Assembly: GCF_014489535.1 (NCBI RefSeq)
Contig: NZ_CP060783.1
Location: 1,674,001-1,738,000, forward strand
Direction of reading: 5' to 3'
From: Diaphorobacter aerolatus
GTDB lineage: Bacteria; Pseudomonadota; Gammaproteobacteria; Burkholderiales; Burkholderiaceae_C
Length of the DNA stretch: 64,000 nt
Shown here: positions 9,441 through 20,025 of the stretch, piece after piece
Layout of the letters: the number at the start of each line of letters is the position of its first letter
Position numbering within the stretch: the stretch's first letter is position 1
Program-made: the position numbers and the translations under genes
Notes under the pieces: model-generated
What the model was told of the DNA's origin: nothing
Database searches by the model: none
Seen by the model: only the letters and a program-made list of their open reading frames with translations

Positions 9441-10686
9441 AGCGCAGCGCCTCGGCAGGGTTCACACGGCTGGCGCGCCAGCTCGGATACAGGGTGGCAA
9501 CAAAGGCCAGGATCAACGAGATGACGGCAATCGGCATGATGTCGCTGTACTGCGGCTCGCTCGGCATGCTGCTGATCAGGTAGATGTCCTTGGGCAGAAA
9601 CGTGGTGTGCAGCACCTTCTCGATGGCCGGCACGATGACGTCGATGTTGAATGCGATCACCAGCCCGAGCACCAGCCCCGCGAGCGTGCCGATCACGCCG
9701 ACCATCGCACCCTGCACGACGAAGATGCCCATGATGCTTTTCGGGCTCGCGCCGAGCGTGCGCAAGATCGCGATGTCGGCGCGCTTGTCGGTCACCGTCA
9801 TCACCAGCGTGGACACGAGATTGAACGCGGCCACCGCGACGATCAGCGTCAGGATGATGAACATCATTCGCTTTTCGACCTGCACCGCCGCGAACCAGGT
9901 CTTGTTCTGCTGCGTCCAGTCACGGATCAGCAGATTGCCGGACAGCGAGTGCACCAGTTGCAGCGCCACCTCGGGTGCCTCGTGCAGGTCGCGCAGTTTC
10001 AGGCGAATGCCGGTCGGGCCTTCGAGGCGAAAGAATTTCTCGGCATCGACGTGGTGCATCAGCACCAGCGTCGAGTCATATTCGTAGTGGCCGGAGTTGA
10101 ACGTGCCCGCCACCTTCATCTGCTTGAGTCGCGGCACCACACCCGCTGGCGTGATCTGTCCCGAAGGCGCGATCACCGTCACCAGATCGCCGGGAAGCAC
10201 GCCCATCTGCTGAGCCAGCTCGCTGCCCAGCACCACGTTGAACTCGCCCGGCACCAGCACCTTCAGGCCCGCGACGTTTTTGGCGGCCAGATCGGTGACC
10301 TCGCCTTCAAGCGCAGGATCGATGCCGCGCACCAGCGCACCCTTCATGTCTTCGCCGCGTCCCAGCAGCGCCTGCGCCGCGACGAACGGTGCCGCGCCGA
10401 CCACGTTGGGGTTCTGGCGCGCTTCGCGCAAGGTGAGCGGCATGTCCGGCAGCGCGGCACCGCGCGGCGCAAAGATTTCGATGTGCGAGACCACGCTCAA
10501 CATGCGATCGCGCACTTCTTTCTGAAAGCCGTTCATCACGCTCAGCACAATGATGAGCGCCGCCACCCCGAGCGCGATTCCGAGCATCGACACGCCCGAG
10601 ATGAAGGAGATGAAGCCATTGCGGCGCGTGGCCCGGCCAGCCCGGGTGTATCGCCAGCCCAGGGCCAGTTCGTAAGGGATTTGCAT
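9433..10686 (-). CDS. LolC/LolE family lipoprotein-releasing permease
   Basis: The 417-residue protein has the LolC/E layout: one N-terminal helix (about 25-48), a periplasmic MacB-like domain (about 50-265) and three C-terminal helices (about 275-405). The opening [13 protein letters not shown] segment and the R-x(6)-NP-EALRYE tail are typical of the family. Only one permease gene is present, as in many betaproteobacteria, so it is likely to work as a homodimer (LolF-like) with LolD. It is divergent from the RpfE-type gene. Confidence 0.9.
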   Translation of the reverse strand: MQIPYELALGWRYTRAGRATRRNGFISFISGVSMLGIALGVAALIIVLSVMNGFQKEVRDRMLSVVSHIEIFAPRGAALPDMPLTLREARQNPNVVGAAPFVAAQALLGRGEDMKGALVRGIDPALEGEVTDLAAKNVAGLKVLVPGEFNVVLGSELAQQMGVLPGDLVTVIAPSGQITPAGVVPRLKQMKVAGTFNSGHYEYDSTLVLMHHVDAEKFFRLEGPTGIRLKLRDLHEAPEVALQLVHSLSGNLLIRDWTQQNKTWFAAVQVEKRMMFIILTLIVAVAAFNLVSTLVMTVTDKRADIAILRTLGASPKSIMGIFVVQGAMVGVIGTLAGLVLGLVIAFNIDVIVPAIEKVLHTTFLPKDIYLISSMPSEPQYSDIMPIAVISLILAFVATLYPSWRASRVNPAEALRYE

Positions 10687-10785
10687 GGTGTTTCTGATCG
10701 TGACGCAGACCGGCTCCTCCCGTGGAATACACGAAATCCGGCCCGCTTGAGCGTATGGATTGTGTCATCCCGGACAATAGCCCCT

Positions 10786-11750
10786 ATGTCGGACGTCCCC
10801 CATTTACTTATTCCCTTCGCGGCGAGCCCTTCGGCAGGCTGCCAGCAGGTGCTCAAGGAACTGCCGCTGCCGCATCTGGATCGCCTGCTGTCGCGCCTGA
10901 CGCTCACCGCCACCGACAGCGGCGAGGAAACCGATTTTTCCCCGCCCCATGAAAGAGCCCTGGCGCGCGCCGTGGGCCTGCCCGACGCGAAGAACGGCGT
11001 GACTCCCTGGGCCGCATGGCAGCATGGCCGCAGCGGGCCGCACGATGATTCGTCCAGAGCCTGGGCCTACATCACGCCCTGCCAATGGCATGTCAGCACC
11101 GACCATGTGACGATGCTCGACCCGGCCGATCTGCAGCTCACGCCGACCGCATCCCATGCGCTGCTCGAGATTCTCGCGCCGTGGTTTGCCGATGACGGCA
11201 TCGAGCTGACCTACGACGAGCCCACGCGCTGGATCGCGTCGGGTGAGATATTCGAGGGCGTGGCCGCTGCATCGCTTGACCGGGTGATCCAGCGCGACGT
11301 GCGCGCCTTTATGCCGCTCGCCGAAAACGCCGCGCACACGCGCCGCATCCACCGGCTGCAAAGCGAGATGCAGATGCTGCTCTACACCCACCCGCTCAAC
11401 GACGCGCGCGCCGAGCAGGGGCTTCCCCGATCAACACCTTTTGGGTGCACGGTGCCGGTCGCCTGGGCCAGCCGCTGGGCGCGGCTGTCGTCCCGCTGAC
11501 GCCCCGGGGCCTGCGCGACGCGGCCCTGCGCGAGGACTGGCAGCGATGGGTCGCGCAATGGCGCGAACTCGACGCGGGTGCGGTGGCCGACATCGAACGC
11601 CAGGTCGCTGCCGGCGGCAAGGCGCGGCTCACGCTGTGCGGCGAGTGCAATGCCTTGCAGTACGACGTGCAGGAGCGCAGCTTCGGCCAGAAGCTCAAGG
11701 GAATTTTCGCGAAGCCGCCGCGCTTTCAGGATTTGCAGAACCAACTATGA
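10786..11750 (+). CDS. RpfE-type regulatory / phosphoglycerate-mutase-like protein (frameshift)
   Basis: The restored protein is about 321 residues and matches the Burkholderiales family found directly before recJ, annotated as RpfE-type regulatory protein or phosphoglycerate mutase. The N-terminal part includes YITPCQWHVSTDHV, and the C-terminal part LTLCGECNALQYDV. The frame breaks at the CCCC run 11425-11428; one extra C joins the two parts (LPPINTFWVHG). The stop overlaps the recJ start as ATGA, so the two genes are coupled. Biochemical function is unknown, and no mutase catalytic motif is evident. Confidence 0.75.
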
Positions 11751-13473
11751 AAATCATCGCCAGAGACATCCCGCCGCGCGCCGTGTGGGCGCTGGAACAG
11801 GCGGGCGTGCATCCGCTGCTGGCAAGGCTCTACGCCGCGCGCGGCGTGTCCACCAAGGACGAACTCGACGATGCGCTGGCGCGGCTGCTGCCGCCCTCGG
11901 GCCTGCGCGGTGTGCGCGAGGCGGCCGTGCTGCTCGCCGACGCCATCGCCGCAGACCGGCGCATGATCATCGTGGCTGACTACGACTGCGATGGCGCGAC
12001 CGCGTGCGCGGTCGGTGTGCGTGGTCTGCGTCTGCTCGGCGCCAGGCACGTGGACTATCTGGTGCCTGATCGCGTGGTCGATGGATACGGCCTCACACCG
12101 CCGATCTCGCGCCGCGTGCACGAACGCCAGGCCGATCTGCTGATCACGGTGGACAACGGCATCGCCAGCGTCGAGGGCGTGGCGACCGCCAAGGCCCTCG
12201 GGCTCTCGGTGCTGGTCACCGACCACCACCTGCCCGGCCCGCAACTGCCCGACGCGGACGCCATCGTCAATCCCAACCATCCGGAATGTGGCTTCGAGAG
12301 CAAGTGCACCGCTGGCGTCGGCGTGATGTTCTATGTGCTGATGGCGCTGCGCACCGAGCTGCGCGAACGCGGTGTGTTCGACAAGGCCACGCAGCCGCGT
12401 CTGGAGTCGCTGCTGCCCCTGGTGGCGCTGGGCACCGTCGCCGACGTGGTCAAGCTCGACAGCAACAACCGCCGCCTCGTCGCGCAGGGCTTGAAGCGCA
12501 TCCGTTCGGGGCAGATGCCGGCGGGCGTGGCCGCGCTGTTCAAGGTCACGGGCCGCAAGCCCGAGGAAGCCACCACCTTCGATTTCGGCTTCGGGCTCGG
12601 CCCGCGCATCAATGCGGCGGGACGTCTTGCCGACATGACGCTCGGCATCGAATGCCTGCTCACCGACGATCCGCAGCGCGCCGCCGATCTGGCGGGCCAG
12701 CTCGATGCGATCAACCGCGAACGCCGCGAACTCGAAGGCGGCATGCGCGAACAGGCCATGCTCATGGCCGAGACGCTGTTCGATGAAGGCGAGGAGCCGC
12801 CACCGGCCATCAGCGTGTTCGACCCCGATTTCCATGAGGGCGTGGTGGGCATCGTCGCCTCGCGCCTCAAGGACAAGCTGCATCGCCCGACCTTCGTGTT
12901 CGCGGCCAGTAGCGCGCCCGGCAAGGAGCATGAACTCAAGGGCTCGGGCCGCAGCATTCCCGGATTCCATCTGCGCGATGCGCTCGATCTGGTGGCCAAG
13001 CGGCATCCCGGCGTGCTGCTCAAGTTCGGCGGTCACGCCATGGCCGCAGGCTGCACCGTGGCCGAGGAATTCTTCGACGAATTCGAGACCGGTTTTGCGC
13101 AGGTCGCGCAGGAGTGGCTCGATGCCGCCACGCTCACGCGCAAGCTCGAAACCGACGGCCCGCTCGCGCCCGAATACTGCCGCGCGGAACTCGTCGACGT
13201 GCTGCACCGCGAGGTCTGGGCCAGGGCTTTGCGCCGCCGACCTTCAGCGAAGAGGTGGTGATCGTGAGCCAGCGCCTGGTCGGCGAAGCGAAGAACCACC
13301 TGTCGATCAAGCTGCTGCACCAGGGGCAACCGGTCGATGCCATCTGGTTCGGCCACACCGACCCGCTGCCCGCGCGCGCCATGCTGGCATTCCGGCTCGA
13401 CGTGAATGAGTGGCGCGGCGAGCGCAAGGTGCAGTTTCTCGTCGAGGGTTGGGCCGAGCAGGGTTCGCCCTGA
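11747..13473 (+). CDS. recJ: RecJ single-stranded-DNA 5'-3' exonuclease (frameshift near 3' end)
   Basis: The DHH-family nuclease has the metal-binding motifs VADYDCDGAT, VDNG, TDHHLPG and VNPNHP, and then the DHHA1 region (GHAMAAGCTV). The restored length is about 575 residues, which is normal. The frame breaks at the GGG run 13218-13220; one extra G continues into WGQGFAPPTF and the C-terminal OB-like region ending at 13473. RecJ works with RecQ and RecFOR in recombinational repair. The ATG overlaps the stop of the upstream RpfE-type gene. Confidence 0.92.
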
Positions 13474-13584
13474 GACGCTGGCCGTCGGCACCGCAGGGCC
13501 GACAACGTCTGCTTGCAAAAATAACCTCTCAATCTCCGGCCTTGGAACGGCGCGGCAGTGCATATCGGACGCGTCACCCATAAA

Positions 13585-14474
13585 ATGGGACACGTGTCCG
13601 ATCCCATTCAACCATCCCAACTCAACGCCGATCTGCACTGTCATTCCGTGGTGTCCGATGGCACCCTGACTCCCGAAGCGCTCGCCGAACGGGCGAGCGG
13701 CAACGGCGTGCAGCTCTGGTCGCTTACCGACCACGACGAAGTCGGCGGGCAGCAGCGTGCGCGCGCCGCAGCGCATGCGCAGGGCATGGACTACCTCACC
13801 GGCACCGAGATCTCGGTCACCTTTGCCGACAACACCGTGCACATCGTGGGTCTGGGTTTCGATGCGGACGATGAGCAGCTAAAACACGGTCTCGCGCTCA
13901 CCCGTGGCGGTCGCGGCGCGCGGGCGCAGGAAATCTCACGGCAGCTCGAAGAAGTGGGCATTCACGGCGCGTATCAAGGCGCGCTCAAGTACGTCGGCAA
14001 TCCCGAACTGATTTCGCGCACGCACTTCGCGCGCTATCTGGTCGAGATCGGCGCGTGCCGGGACACCTCCGAAGTGTTTCGCCGTTTTCTCACCGAAGGC
14101 CATCCGGGCTTTGTGCCGCACCGTTGGGCGTCGCTGGCCAACGCCGTGCGCTGGATCCGCGAGGCCGGCGGCATGGCGGTGATCGCGCATCCCGCGCGCT
14201 ACCGTTTCACGGCCAACGAAGAATTCGCGCTGTTTTCCGAATTCAAGAAGCATGGCGGTGGGGCGTGGAAGTGGTCACCGGCAGCCACACGCCGTCGGAG
14301 TACCGGACCTATACCGACATGGCGCTCGAATTTGGCCTGGCCGCGTCGCGCGGCAGCGACTTTCACAGCCCCGATGAATCGCACACCGATCTGGGCACGC
14401 TGCCGCCGCTTCCGGCAGCACTCACACCGGTCTGGTCGGTGATCGAAGACCGCATCCAGCGCCGCGCCGCCTGA
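13585..14474 (+). CDS. PHP-domain phosphoesterase, RNase AM / 3',5'-nucleoside bisphosphate phosphatase-like (frameshift)
   Basis: The N terminus carries the PHP metal site NADLHCHSVVSDG, followed by LTDHDEVGG, IAHPARY and SRGSDFHSPDE. This is the YciV/RnaAM-type PHP family of about 290 residues. The frame breaks at the GGGG run 14260-14263; one more G joins KKHGG to GVEVVTGSH. The start is uncertain: ATG at 13585 is used, and an in-frame ATG at 13558 would add nine residues. It lies between recJ and the YciO-type gene, a common betaproteobacterial order. Confidence 0.85.
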
Positions 14475-14526
14475 TCCGCGCGATCCCTCGCCACCCCACC
14501 ACAAAGACACAGAAACCGACTCTTCC

Positions 14527-15162
14527 ATGGCGCAGTATTTCGAGATTCACCCGGACAATCCGCAGCCACGCCTGCTCAAGCAGGCCGTCGCGATCCTGCA
14601 GGGCGGCGGCGTGATGGCCATTCCCACGGATTCGAGCTACGCGCTCGTCTGCCAGCTCGACGACAGCAAGGCGGTCGAGCGGCTGCGCCGCATTCGCCAG
14701 ATCGACGAAAAGCACCATCTCGCGCTGCTCTGCCGCGACCTCTCGGAACTCGCAAGCTATGCGCGCGTGGACAACCGCCAGTACCGCCTGCTCAAGCAGG
14801 CCACGCCCGGGCCCTACACCTTCATCCTCGACGCCACCAAGGAAGTGCCGCGCCGCGTGAGCCATCCGCAACGCAAGACCATCGGCCTGCGCGTTCCGGA
14901 TCGCAAGGGCACGCAGTTGCTGCTGGAGATGATGGGCGCGCCGCTGCTCGCATCCACCTTCATTCCGCCGGGCGAGACCGAACCCCTGAATGATCCCGAG
15001 GAAATTCGCGAGCGCTTCGAGAAACTGCTGGACGGTGTGGTCGATGCCGGTCCCTGCCCGCTGCAACCCACGACGGTGGTCGATCTCACGCCCATGGAAA
15101 ACGGCAACGAAGCCATCGTCGTGCGTGAAGGGCGCGGCCCGCTGTCGGTTCTGGGTTTGTAG
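14527..15162 (+). CDS. YciO/Sua5-type L-threonylcarbamoyladenylate synthase family protein
   Basis: The 211-residue YrdC-like protein has the family core IPTDSSYALVCQLDD, a KxR-type substrate loop (RIRQIDEKHHLALLCRD) and PGPYTFILDATKEVPRR. These proteins bind double-stranded RNA and ATP; TsaC/Sua5 make threonylcarbamoyl-AMP for tRNA t6A. The YciO branch, which this resembles (SHPQRKTIGLRVPD), has a less certain role. It lies 52 bases after the PHP gene on the same strand. Confidence 0.85.
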   Translation: MAQYFEIHPDNPQPRLLKQAVAILQGGGVMAIPTDSSYALVCQLDDSKAVERLRRIRQIDEKHHLALLCRDLSELASYARVDNRQYRLLKQATPGPYTFILDATKEVPRRVSHPQRKTIGLRVPDRKGTQLLLEMMGAPLLASTFIPPGETEPLNDPEEIRERFEKLLDGVVDAGPCPLQPTTVVDLTPMENGNEAIVVREGRGPLSVLGL

Positions 15163-15205
15163 CGCGCAGCACCGCCCTCGGGCCCGGGTCTGACACAATG
15201 TCGCT

Positions 15206-15875
15206 GTGGACGCATCCAATCTCATCCAAACCATTCTGATCTATGCCCTGCCGGTGCTTTTCGCCATCACGGTGCATGAAGCCGCGCACGGTTATGTTGC
15301 CAGGCACTTTGGCGACAACACCGCGCTGATGCAGGGACGCATCACCCTCAACCCGCTCAAGCACATCGATCCGATCGGCACCATCCTGATGCCGATGCTG
15401 CTGTATGTCGCCACTTCGGGGCCTTTTTGTTCGGCTACGCCAAGCCCGTGCCGGTGAACTTCGCCAACCTGCGCAATCCCAAGCGCGACATGATCTGGGT
15501 GGCGCTCGCGGGCCGCTGACCAATTTCATCATGGCGATTCTCTGGGCTCTGGTACTCATCCTGCTGATGGGTTTCGAGGTCGACGAACGCTTCTTCCTGT
15601 CCATGGCCAAGGCCGGTGTGATGGTGAATCTGGTGATGTGGGCGTTCAACCTGTTTCCGCTGCCGCCGCTTGACGGAGGCCGCGTGCTCGTCGGCCTGCT
15701 GCCCTGGAAGCAGGCGCAGTGGGTGGCGCGCATCGAGCCCTATGGCTTCTTCATCGTCATGGGTCTCGTCGTCATGGGCATGGTCAGTTCGCTGTGGCTG
15801 CGACCGCTGATGTCGGTCGGATACAGCATCATCAACGTGCTGATGACGCCGTTGCGCGCCCTGTTCCTGGGCTGA
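15206..15875 (+). CDS. site-2 protease family membrane metalloprotease (two frameshifts)
   Basis: The restored chain is about 223 residues. It opens with a GTG start and a first membrane helix containing the zinc-binding HEAAH motif. It later has NLFPLPPLDGGRV, the second metal ligand motif of S2P proteases, with four to six helices overall and no PDZ domain. This is the short S2P-M50-like family common next to trpS in Burkholderiales. The frame breaks twice: at GGGG 15418-15421 (one G short) and CC 15513-15514 (one C short). Restoring both gives an uninterrupted protein through GPLTNFI. Confidence 0.85.
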
Positions 15876-15939
15876 GGTTTCAGTTTCCGGTTTCGCGCGA
15901 GTCCGTTCAGAATTTTCGATATTTCATTCCGTCACCTCC

Positions 15940-17235
15940 ATGTCCGCTATTCGCTTTCTCTCCGGCATCACTCCTTCCGGCACTCCGCATCTTGGCAACT
16001 ACGCCGGCATGATCCGCCCCGCCATTCGCGCGAGCAGGACCGCCGGAGTCGAGAGCTTCTACTTTCTCGCCGACTACCATGCACTCATCAAGGCGCACGA
16101 CCCGGAACGCGTGCACCGCTCGACCCTTGAGATCGCCGCAAGCTGGCTGGCCGCCGGACTCGACCCCGAACACGTGACGTTCTACCGGCAGTCCGCCGTG
16201 CCCGAAGTGACCGAGCTGACCTGGCTGCTCACCTGCGTGACCGGCAAGGGCGTGCTCAATCGTGCACACGCCTACAAGGCATCGCAGGACAAGAACGTGG
16301 AAGCCGGTCGCGACATCGACGACGGCGTGACCGCAGGCCTGTTCATGTATCCCGTGCTGATGGCGGCCGACATTCTGATCTTCAACGCCAACAAGGTGCC
16401 CGTGGGTCGCGACCAGATCCAGCACATCGAGATGACGCGCGACATCGCGTCGAGCTTCAACCATCTCTACGGCGACCACTTCACGCTGCCCGACGCGGTC
16501 ATCGAGGAGAGCGTTGCGACCATCGCCGGCCTCGACGGTCGCAAGATGAGCAAGAGCTACGACAACACGATCCCGCTGTTCACGCCGCGCGATCAGCTCA
16601 GAAAACTCGTGGGCAGCATCGTGACCGACTCGCGCGCCCCCGGCGAACCCAAGGAGGTCGAAGGCTCCGCGCTGTTTCAGCTCTATCAGGCATTTGCCAC
16701 GCCCGAGCAGACCGAGGCCATGCGCAAGTCGTTCGCCGCAGGCATTTCCTGGGGCGAAGCCAAGGAGTCGCTGTTCGAGTGCATCGACGCCGAAGTCTCG
16801 CCGATGCGCGCGCGCTACGACGATCTGATGGCGCACCCCGAGAAGGTGGAAGCCGCGCTCGAGATCGGCGAGCGGCGCGCACGCGAGAAGGCGCACGCGT
16901 TCGTGCAGACGCTGCGCGGCGCCGTGGGCCTGCGCAGTCTGCGCGAGCCGCAGGGCCACAAGAAGGTGGCCAAGGACACCAGGGCCGCGCTGCCGAGCTT
17001 CAAGCAATATCGCGAGGCCGACGGCAGGTTCTATTTCAAGCTGGTCGCCGCCGACGGTACCTTGCTGCTGCAGAGCACCGGGTTCACGGCACCCAAGGAA
17101 GCCGGCCAGGTCATCGGCCAATTGCAAAAGGATGCCGATGCGCTCAGCGCTCTGGCCGCGCATCTGACGCCAGTGGAGGGCGTGGTCTCAGCCGACGTGC
17201 AAGCCGCGCTTGACGCATTGCGCAACGCTGCCTGA
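15940..17235 (+). CDS. trpS: Tryptophanyl-tRNA synthetase with C-terminal extension
   Basis: The class I synthetase has the HIGH-type motif TPSGTPHLGNY and the KMSKS motif KMSKSYDN. The catalytic and anticodon regions end at about residue 340. The remaining 90 residues are an extension whose core (FYFKLVAADGTLLLQSTGF) resembles the DUF1508/YegP fold. The total of 431 residues agrees with the long TrpS form seen in Burkholderiales. It charges tRNA-Trp in the cytoplasm. It starts with ATG 64 bases after the S2P gene. Confidence 0.93.
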   Translation: MSAIRFLSGITPSGTPHLGNYAGMIRPAIRASRTAGVESFYFLADYHALIKAHDPERVHRSTLEIAASWLAAGLDPEHVTFYRQSAVPEVTELTWLLTCVTGKGVLNRAHAYKASQDKNVEAGRDIDDGVTAGLFMYPVLMAADILIFNANKVPVGRDQIQHIEMTRDIASSFNHLYGDHFTLPDAVIEESVATIAGLDGRKMSKSYDNTIPLFTPRDQLRKLVGSIVTDSRAPGEPKEVEGSALFQLYQAFATPEQTEAMRKSFAAGISWGEAKESLFECIDAEVSPMRARYDDLMAHPEKVEAALEIGERRAREKAHAFVQTLRGAVGLRSLREPQGHKKVAKDTRAALPSFKQYREADGRFYFKLVAADGTLLLQSTGFTAPKEAGQVIGQLQKDADALSALAAHLTPVEGVVSADVQAALDALRNAA

Positions 17236-17379
17236 TCAACTACCGGCAATAAGTAGCAAGCGATTCAGGAACGCTTGCGAATCCGCACGAAGTGCTCTTG
17301 AAAGACTTGCATCGGCGGGAACTAAGCGGAAAGACAACCAACGTACATCAATTACGATTCATGGTTGCGACAGTTCCAG

Positions 17380-17437
17380 TTAACAAGTGTTAATTGGGGA
17401 CCATGGATGTGCATCGTCGCAGTCTGGTTTCTATACT
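17380..17437 (+). promoter_or_regulatory. candidate promoter and palindromic site before the response regulator
   Basis: Between trpS and the response regulator there is a perfect 14-base palindrome at 17380-17393 (TTAACA, AG, TGTTAA). About 40 bases later lies a -10-like TATACT at 17432-17437 with no good -35 box. A regulator-dependent promoter is one reading, with the palindrome as a possible autoregulatory site. A weak 7-bp hairpin (17256-17278, no T tract) just after trpS is the only other structure in this 245-base gap. Confidence 0.4.
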
Positions 17438-17480
17438 CCGTTGAACTTTTTTTCCCAATGCATTCCCTGCAAGGATTTCC

Positions 17481-18192
17481 ATGCGTATTGTGGCTCTGGA
17501 TGATGACGCACTGCAGCTCGAGCTGTTCAAGCGTGCCATAACCGACATGGGCACTCGTGCCACACGTATCAAACCGGCACCGCCCTCATGAAGGACATGC
17601 GGCGCGATACCTTTGACCTGCTGCTTGTCGACTGGCACCTGCCCGACACCTCGGGTCCCGAAGTGGTGCGCTGGGTGCGCAAGCATGTCGGCCTGGATCT
17701 GCCGATCCTGTTCGTGACCAGTCGCCAGGAAGAGCGCGACATTGTCGAAGGACTTGACTGCGGCGCGGACGACTTCATGGTCAAGCCGGAGCGCGTGGGC
17801 GAACTCACGGCACGCGTTGGTGCCCTGCTGCGCCGCGCCTATCCCGCCGCCGTCAACGAAGTGCTGGAATTTGGCCGCTACCGTTTTCTGCCCGAGACCC
17901 GCACCCTTGAAATGGACGGCAAGCCCGTCGAACTCAAGAACCGCGAATACGATCTGGCGCTATTCCTGTTCCAGAACATGGGCCGCTTGTTGTCACGCGA
18001 CCATTTGCGCGAAATCATCTGGGGCAGACCAGCGACGTGATTTCACGTTCGCTCGATACGCACATTTCCCGCCTTCGCAGTCAGCTCGACTTGAGGCCTG
18101 ACAATGGTTTTATCGTGACAGCCGTATACGGCATGGGTTATCGTTTCGAAGCCGTCAAGCCTAAAAGTGATGACACTTTGATTTCTACGTAA
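17481..18192 (+). CDS. OmpR-type response regulator (two frameshifts)
   Basis: The restored protein is about 237 residues. The receiver domain has the acidic pocket VALDDDAL, phospho-acceptor Asp51 (LLLVDWHLPD), FVTSR and the conserved Lys in DDFMVKP. A winged-helix Trans_reg_C domain follows (VELKNREYDLALFL; VYGMGYRF at the end). The frame breaks at 17549-17552 (one C missing, then GHSCHTYQTGTAL) and at the GGGG run 18021-18024 (one G missing, then WGQTSDVISRSLDTHI). The downstream LysM-FecR gene and CHASE2 kinase lie on the same strand and probably form its signalling partner set. Confidence 0.85.
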
Positions 18193-18300
18193 TCCAGAGC
18201 TCATTTCCGCCACGGATCCATACGCTCTGTAGGATAGGGTCACCAGCGCAAGCCAAAGAGTGGAGGCTGGAACAATGACAATTGTCCGGGAGGAAGTACT

Positions 18301-20004
18301 GTGATTCATTTTCTGAGTCGTTCGCCGCCAAATTTGTGGGTCGTCAGGGCTGTGGCAATCATTGTCACGGCCCTTCCCGTGTTGGCACTCGCCAGTCCCG
18401 AAGGACATTTCGAGCACCGCATCCGGCAAGGCGATACGCTCGAGCGGCTGGCGACCGAGTACTACGGTGACTACAAGCTCTGGCCCGAACTCCAACAATA
18501 CAACCAGGTAGTCGATCCCAGACGCCTTCGCCCGGGCGCGGTTCTTCGCATTCCTGTCAGGCTCCTGTCGCTGCAAACTGCGGAAGTGAGCTTCGTCGAG
18601 GGACAGGCCAGCGTCGCAACCAAACCCGGTGCGGAACACACCGAGTTGAAGCCAGGGCAAAAGCTCACCGAAGGCGCGGAGATCAAGGTCGCGCCCGACT
18701 CGTTCGTCACGGTCAAGCTCGCCGATGGCAGCTTGATCCGGATCCAGGCGAATTCCGATGTGCGCCTCAAACAGTTGCGCCGCACGGGCCGCGCCGGCAG
18801 CTTGCAATCGGTACTGGAGATGCACAAGGGCGCCGTGAACGCCACGGTCGGCACCGAGCCCGATCCCTCGCGCAAGTTCGAGGTGCGCACGCCGCGCGCA
18901 ACGACCAGCGTGCGCGGCACGACCTTCGACGTCTCGCTCACCGAGGGCGGCGACGCGCTGTCCACGGTCACGCATGGCAAGGTGTCGGTGCAGGGCGGCA
19001 GCGACCGGAAAAATGTGGCCAGGCTCACCGAGGGCCAGGGCATCGCGGTCAGCGGCGAAGGCCAGTTGGGGCAGACGCGCAACCTGCTGTCGCCGCCTGA
19101 CCTCTCCAGGATTCCGGAGACGATGGAGGACTCCAACTTCCTGAGCTTCCAGATCGAGCCCGTGCAGCAGGCAAGCGCCTATCAGGTGCAGGTGGCGCGC
19201 GACGAATCGATGAACGAAGTCCTGCGCAGTGGCACCTTCCCGTCCGGGCAGGTACGGTTGAAGATCGTGGACGACGGCAGCTACTACGTCGTCGCGCGTG
19301 CCATGGACGCGCAGCAGTTGCCCGGCATGCCCGCCAAGCGCAAGCTCAGGGTCAAGACGCAGCCGCCGCCGCCGCTCTACCAGCAGCCGGCCCCGGGCGG
19401 CACGACCTCGCGCACGTCGGGCATGCTCAAGTGCACTCCTGTCAGCGGCGTGCAAAAGTACCGTATCCAGGTCGCCGACAGCGCAGCCGGATTTGATGCA
19501 CCACTGTTGCTCGACCTGAACGACAGCGAAGATTGCAGCGCGCAACTCGCCAGCCTGCCGGTCGGCAGCTACCAGTGGCGCGCCGCCAGCATCCGCCAGT
19601 TATCCAACGGCTCGCCCGATCAGGGACCGTTCTCGCAGCCTCAGGCCTTCAAGCTGGCGAATGATCCGTCGGCACCCGACCTGTCCGCAATGGACAGCGC
19701 CGAGGATCTGCCCGGCCTGCACCTGCGCTGGCCCGGCGAGGCCGGTCAGATCTACCGGCTTCAGGTTTCGGCCACCGAAGATTTCGCCACCCTGCTCGCG
19801 GACGAGACGCTCGACACGCCGGTGTGGAACGCCTCGGGCATCAGGCCAGGCAACTACTATGTGCGCATCAGGACGCACGACAACTCCACCGGGCTGGACA
19901 GCCCCTTTTCCACGGCCCGCCAGGTGCGCGCAGCGGCGGAAATCCAGAGCGGTTTCGGCCTGCCACTGACCTCGTCCGATGGTGAACCGCTCACCCGCAA
20001 GTGA
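18301..20004 (+). CDS. LysM- and FecR-domain periplasmic protein
   Basis: The 567-residue protein starts with GTG and a signal peptide (cleavage near VLALASPEG). In order, it has a LysM domain (about 38-82, QGDTLERLATEYYGDYKLW), a FecR domain (about 125-215, ending RTPRATTSVRGTTFDV) and three Fn3-like repeats. The repeats begin with similar FxxxxxxxAxxYxVQVARD, KYRIQVADS and IYRLQVSATED strands (about 280-560). LysM suggests peptidoglycan binding. FecR domains elsewhere pass signals to membrane partners. The CHASE2 kinase gene starts 21 bases downstream, so a periplasmic FecR-CHASE2 contact is plausible but inferred. Confidence 0.85.
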   Translation: MIHFLSRSPPNLWVVRAVAIIVTALPVLALASPEGHFEHRIRQGDTLERLATEYYGDYKLWPELQQYNQVVDPRRLRPGAVLRIPVRLLSLQTAEVSFVEGQASVATKPGAEHTELKPGQKLTEGAEIKVAPDSFVTVKLADGSLIRIQANSDVRLKQLRRTGRAGSLQSVLEMHKGAVNATVGTEPDPSRKFEVRTPRATTSVRGTTFDVSLTEGGDALSTVTHGKVSVQGGSDRKNVARLTEGQGIAVSGEGQLGQTRNLLSPPDLSRIPETMEDSNFLSFQIEPVQQASAYQVQVARDESMNEVLRSGTFPSGQVRLKIVDDGSYYVVARAMDAQQLPGMPAKRKLRVKTQPPPPLYQQPAPGGTTSRTSGMLKCTPVSGVQKYRIQVADSAAGFDAPLLLDLNDSEDCSAQLASLPVGSYQWRAASIRQLSNGSPDQGPFSQPQAFKLANDPSAPDLSAMDSAEDLPGLHLRWPGEAGQIYRLQVSATEDFATLLADETLDTPVWNASGIRPGNYYVRIRTHDNSTGLDSPFSTARQVRAAAEIQSGFGLPLTSSDGEPLTRK

Positions 20005-20025
20005 CGCATTGGCGTCTGTGAACGC

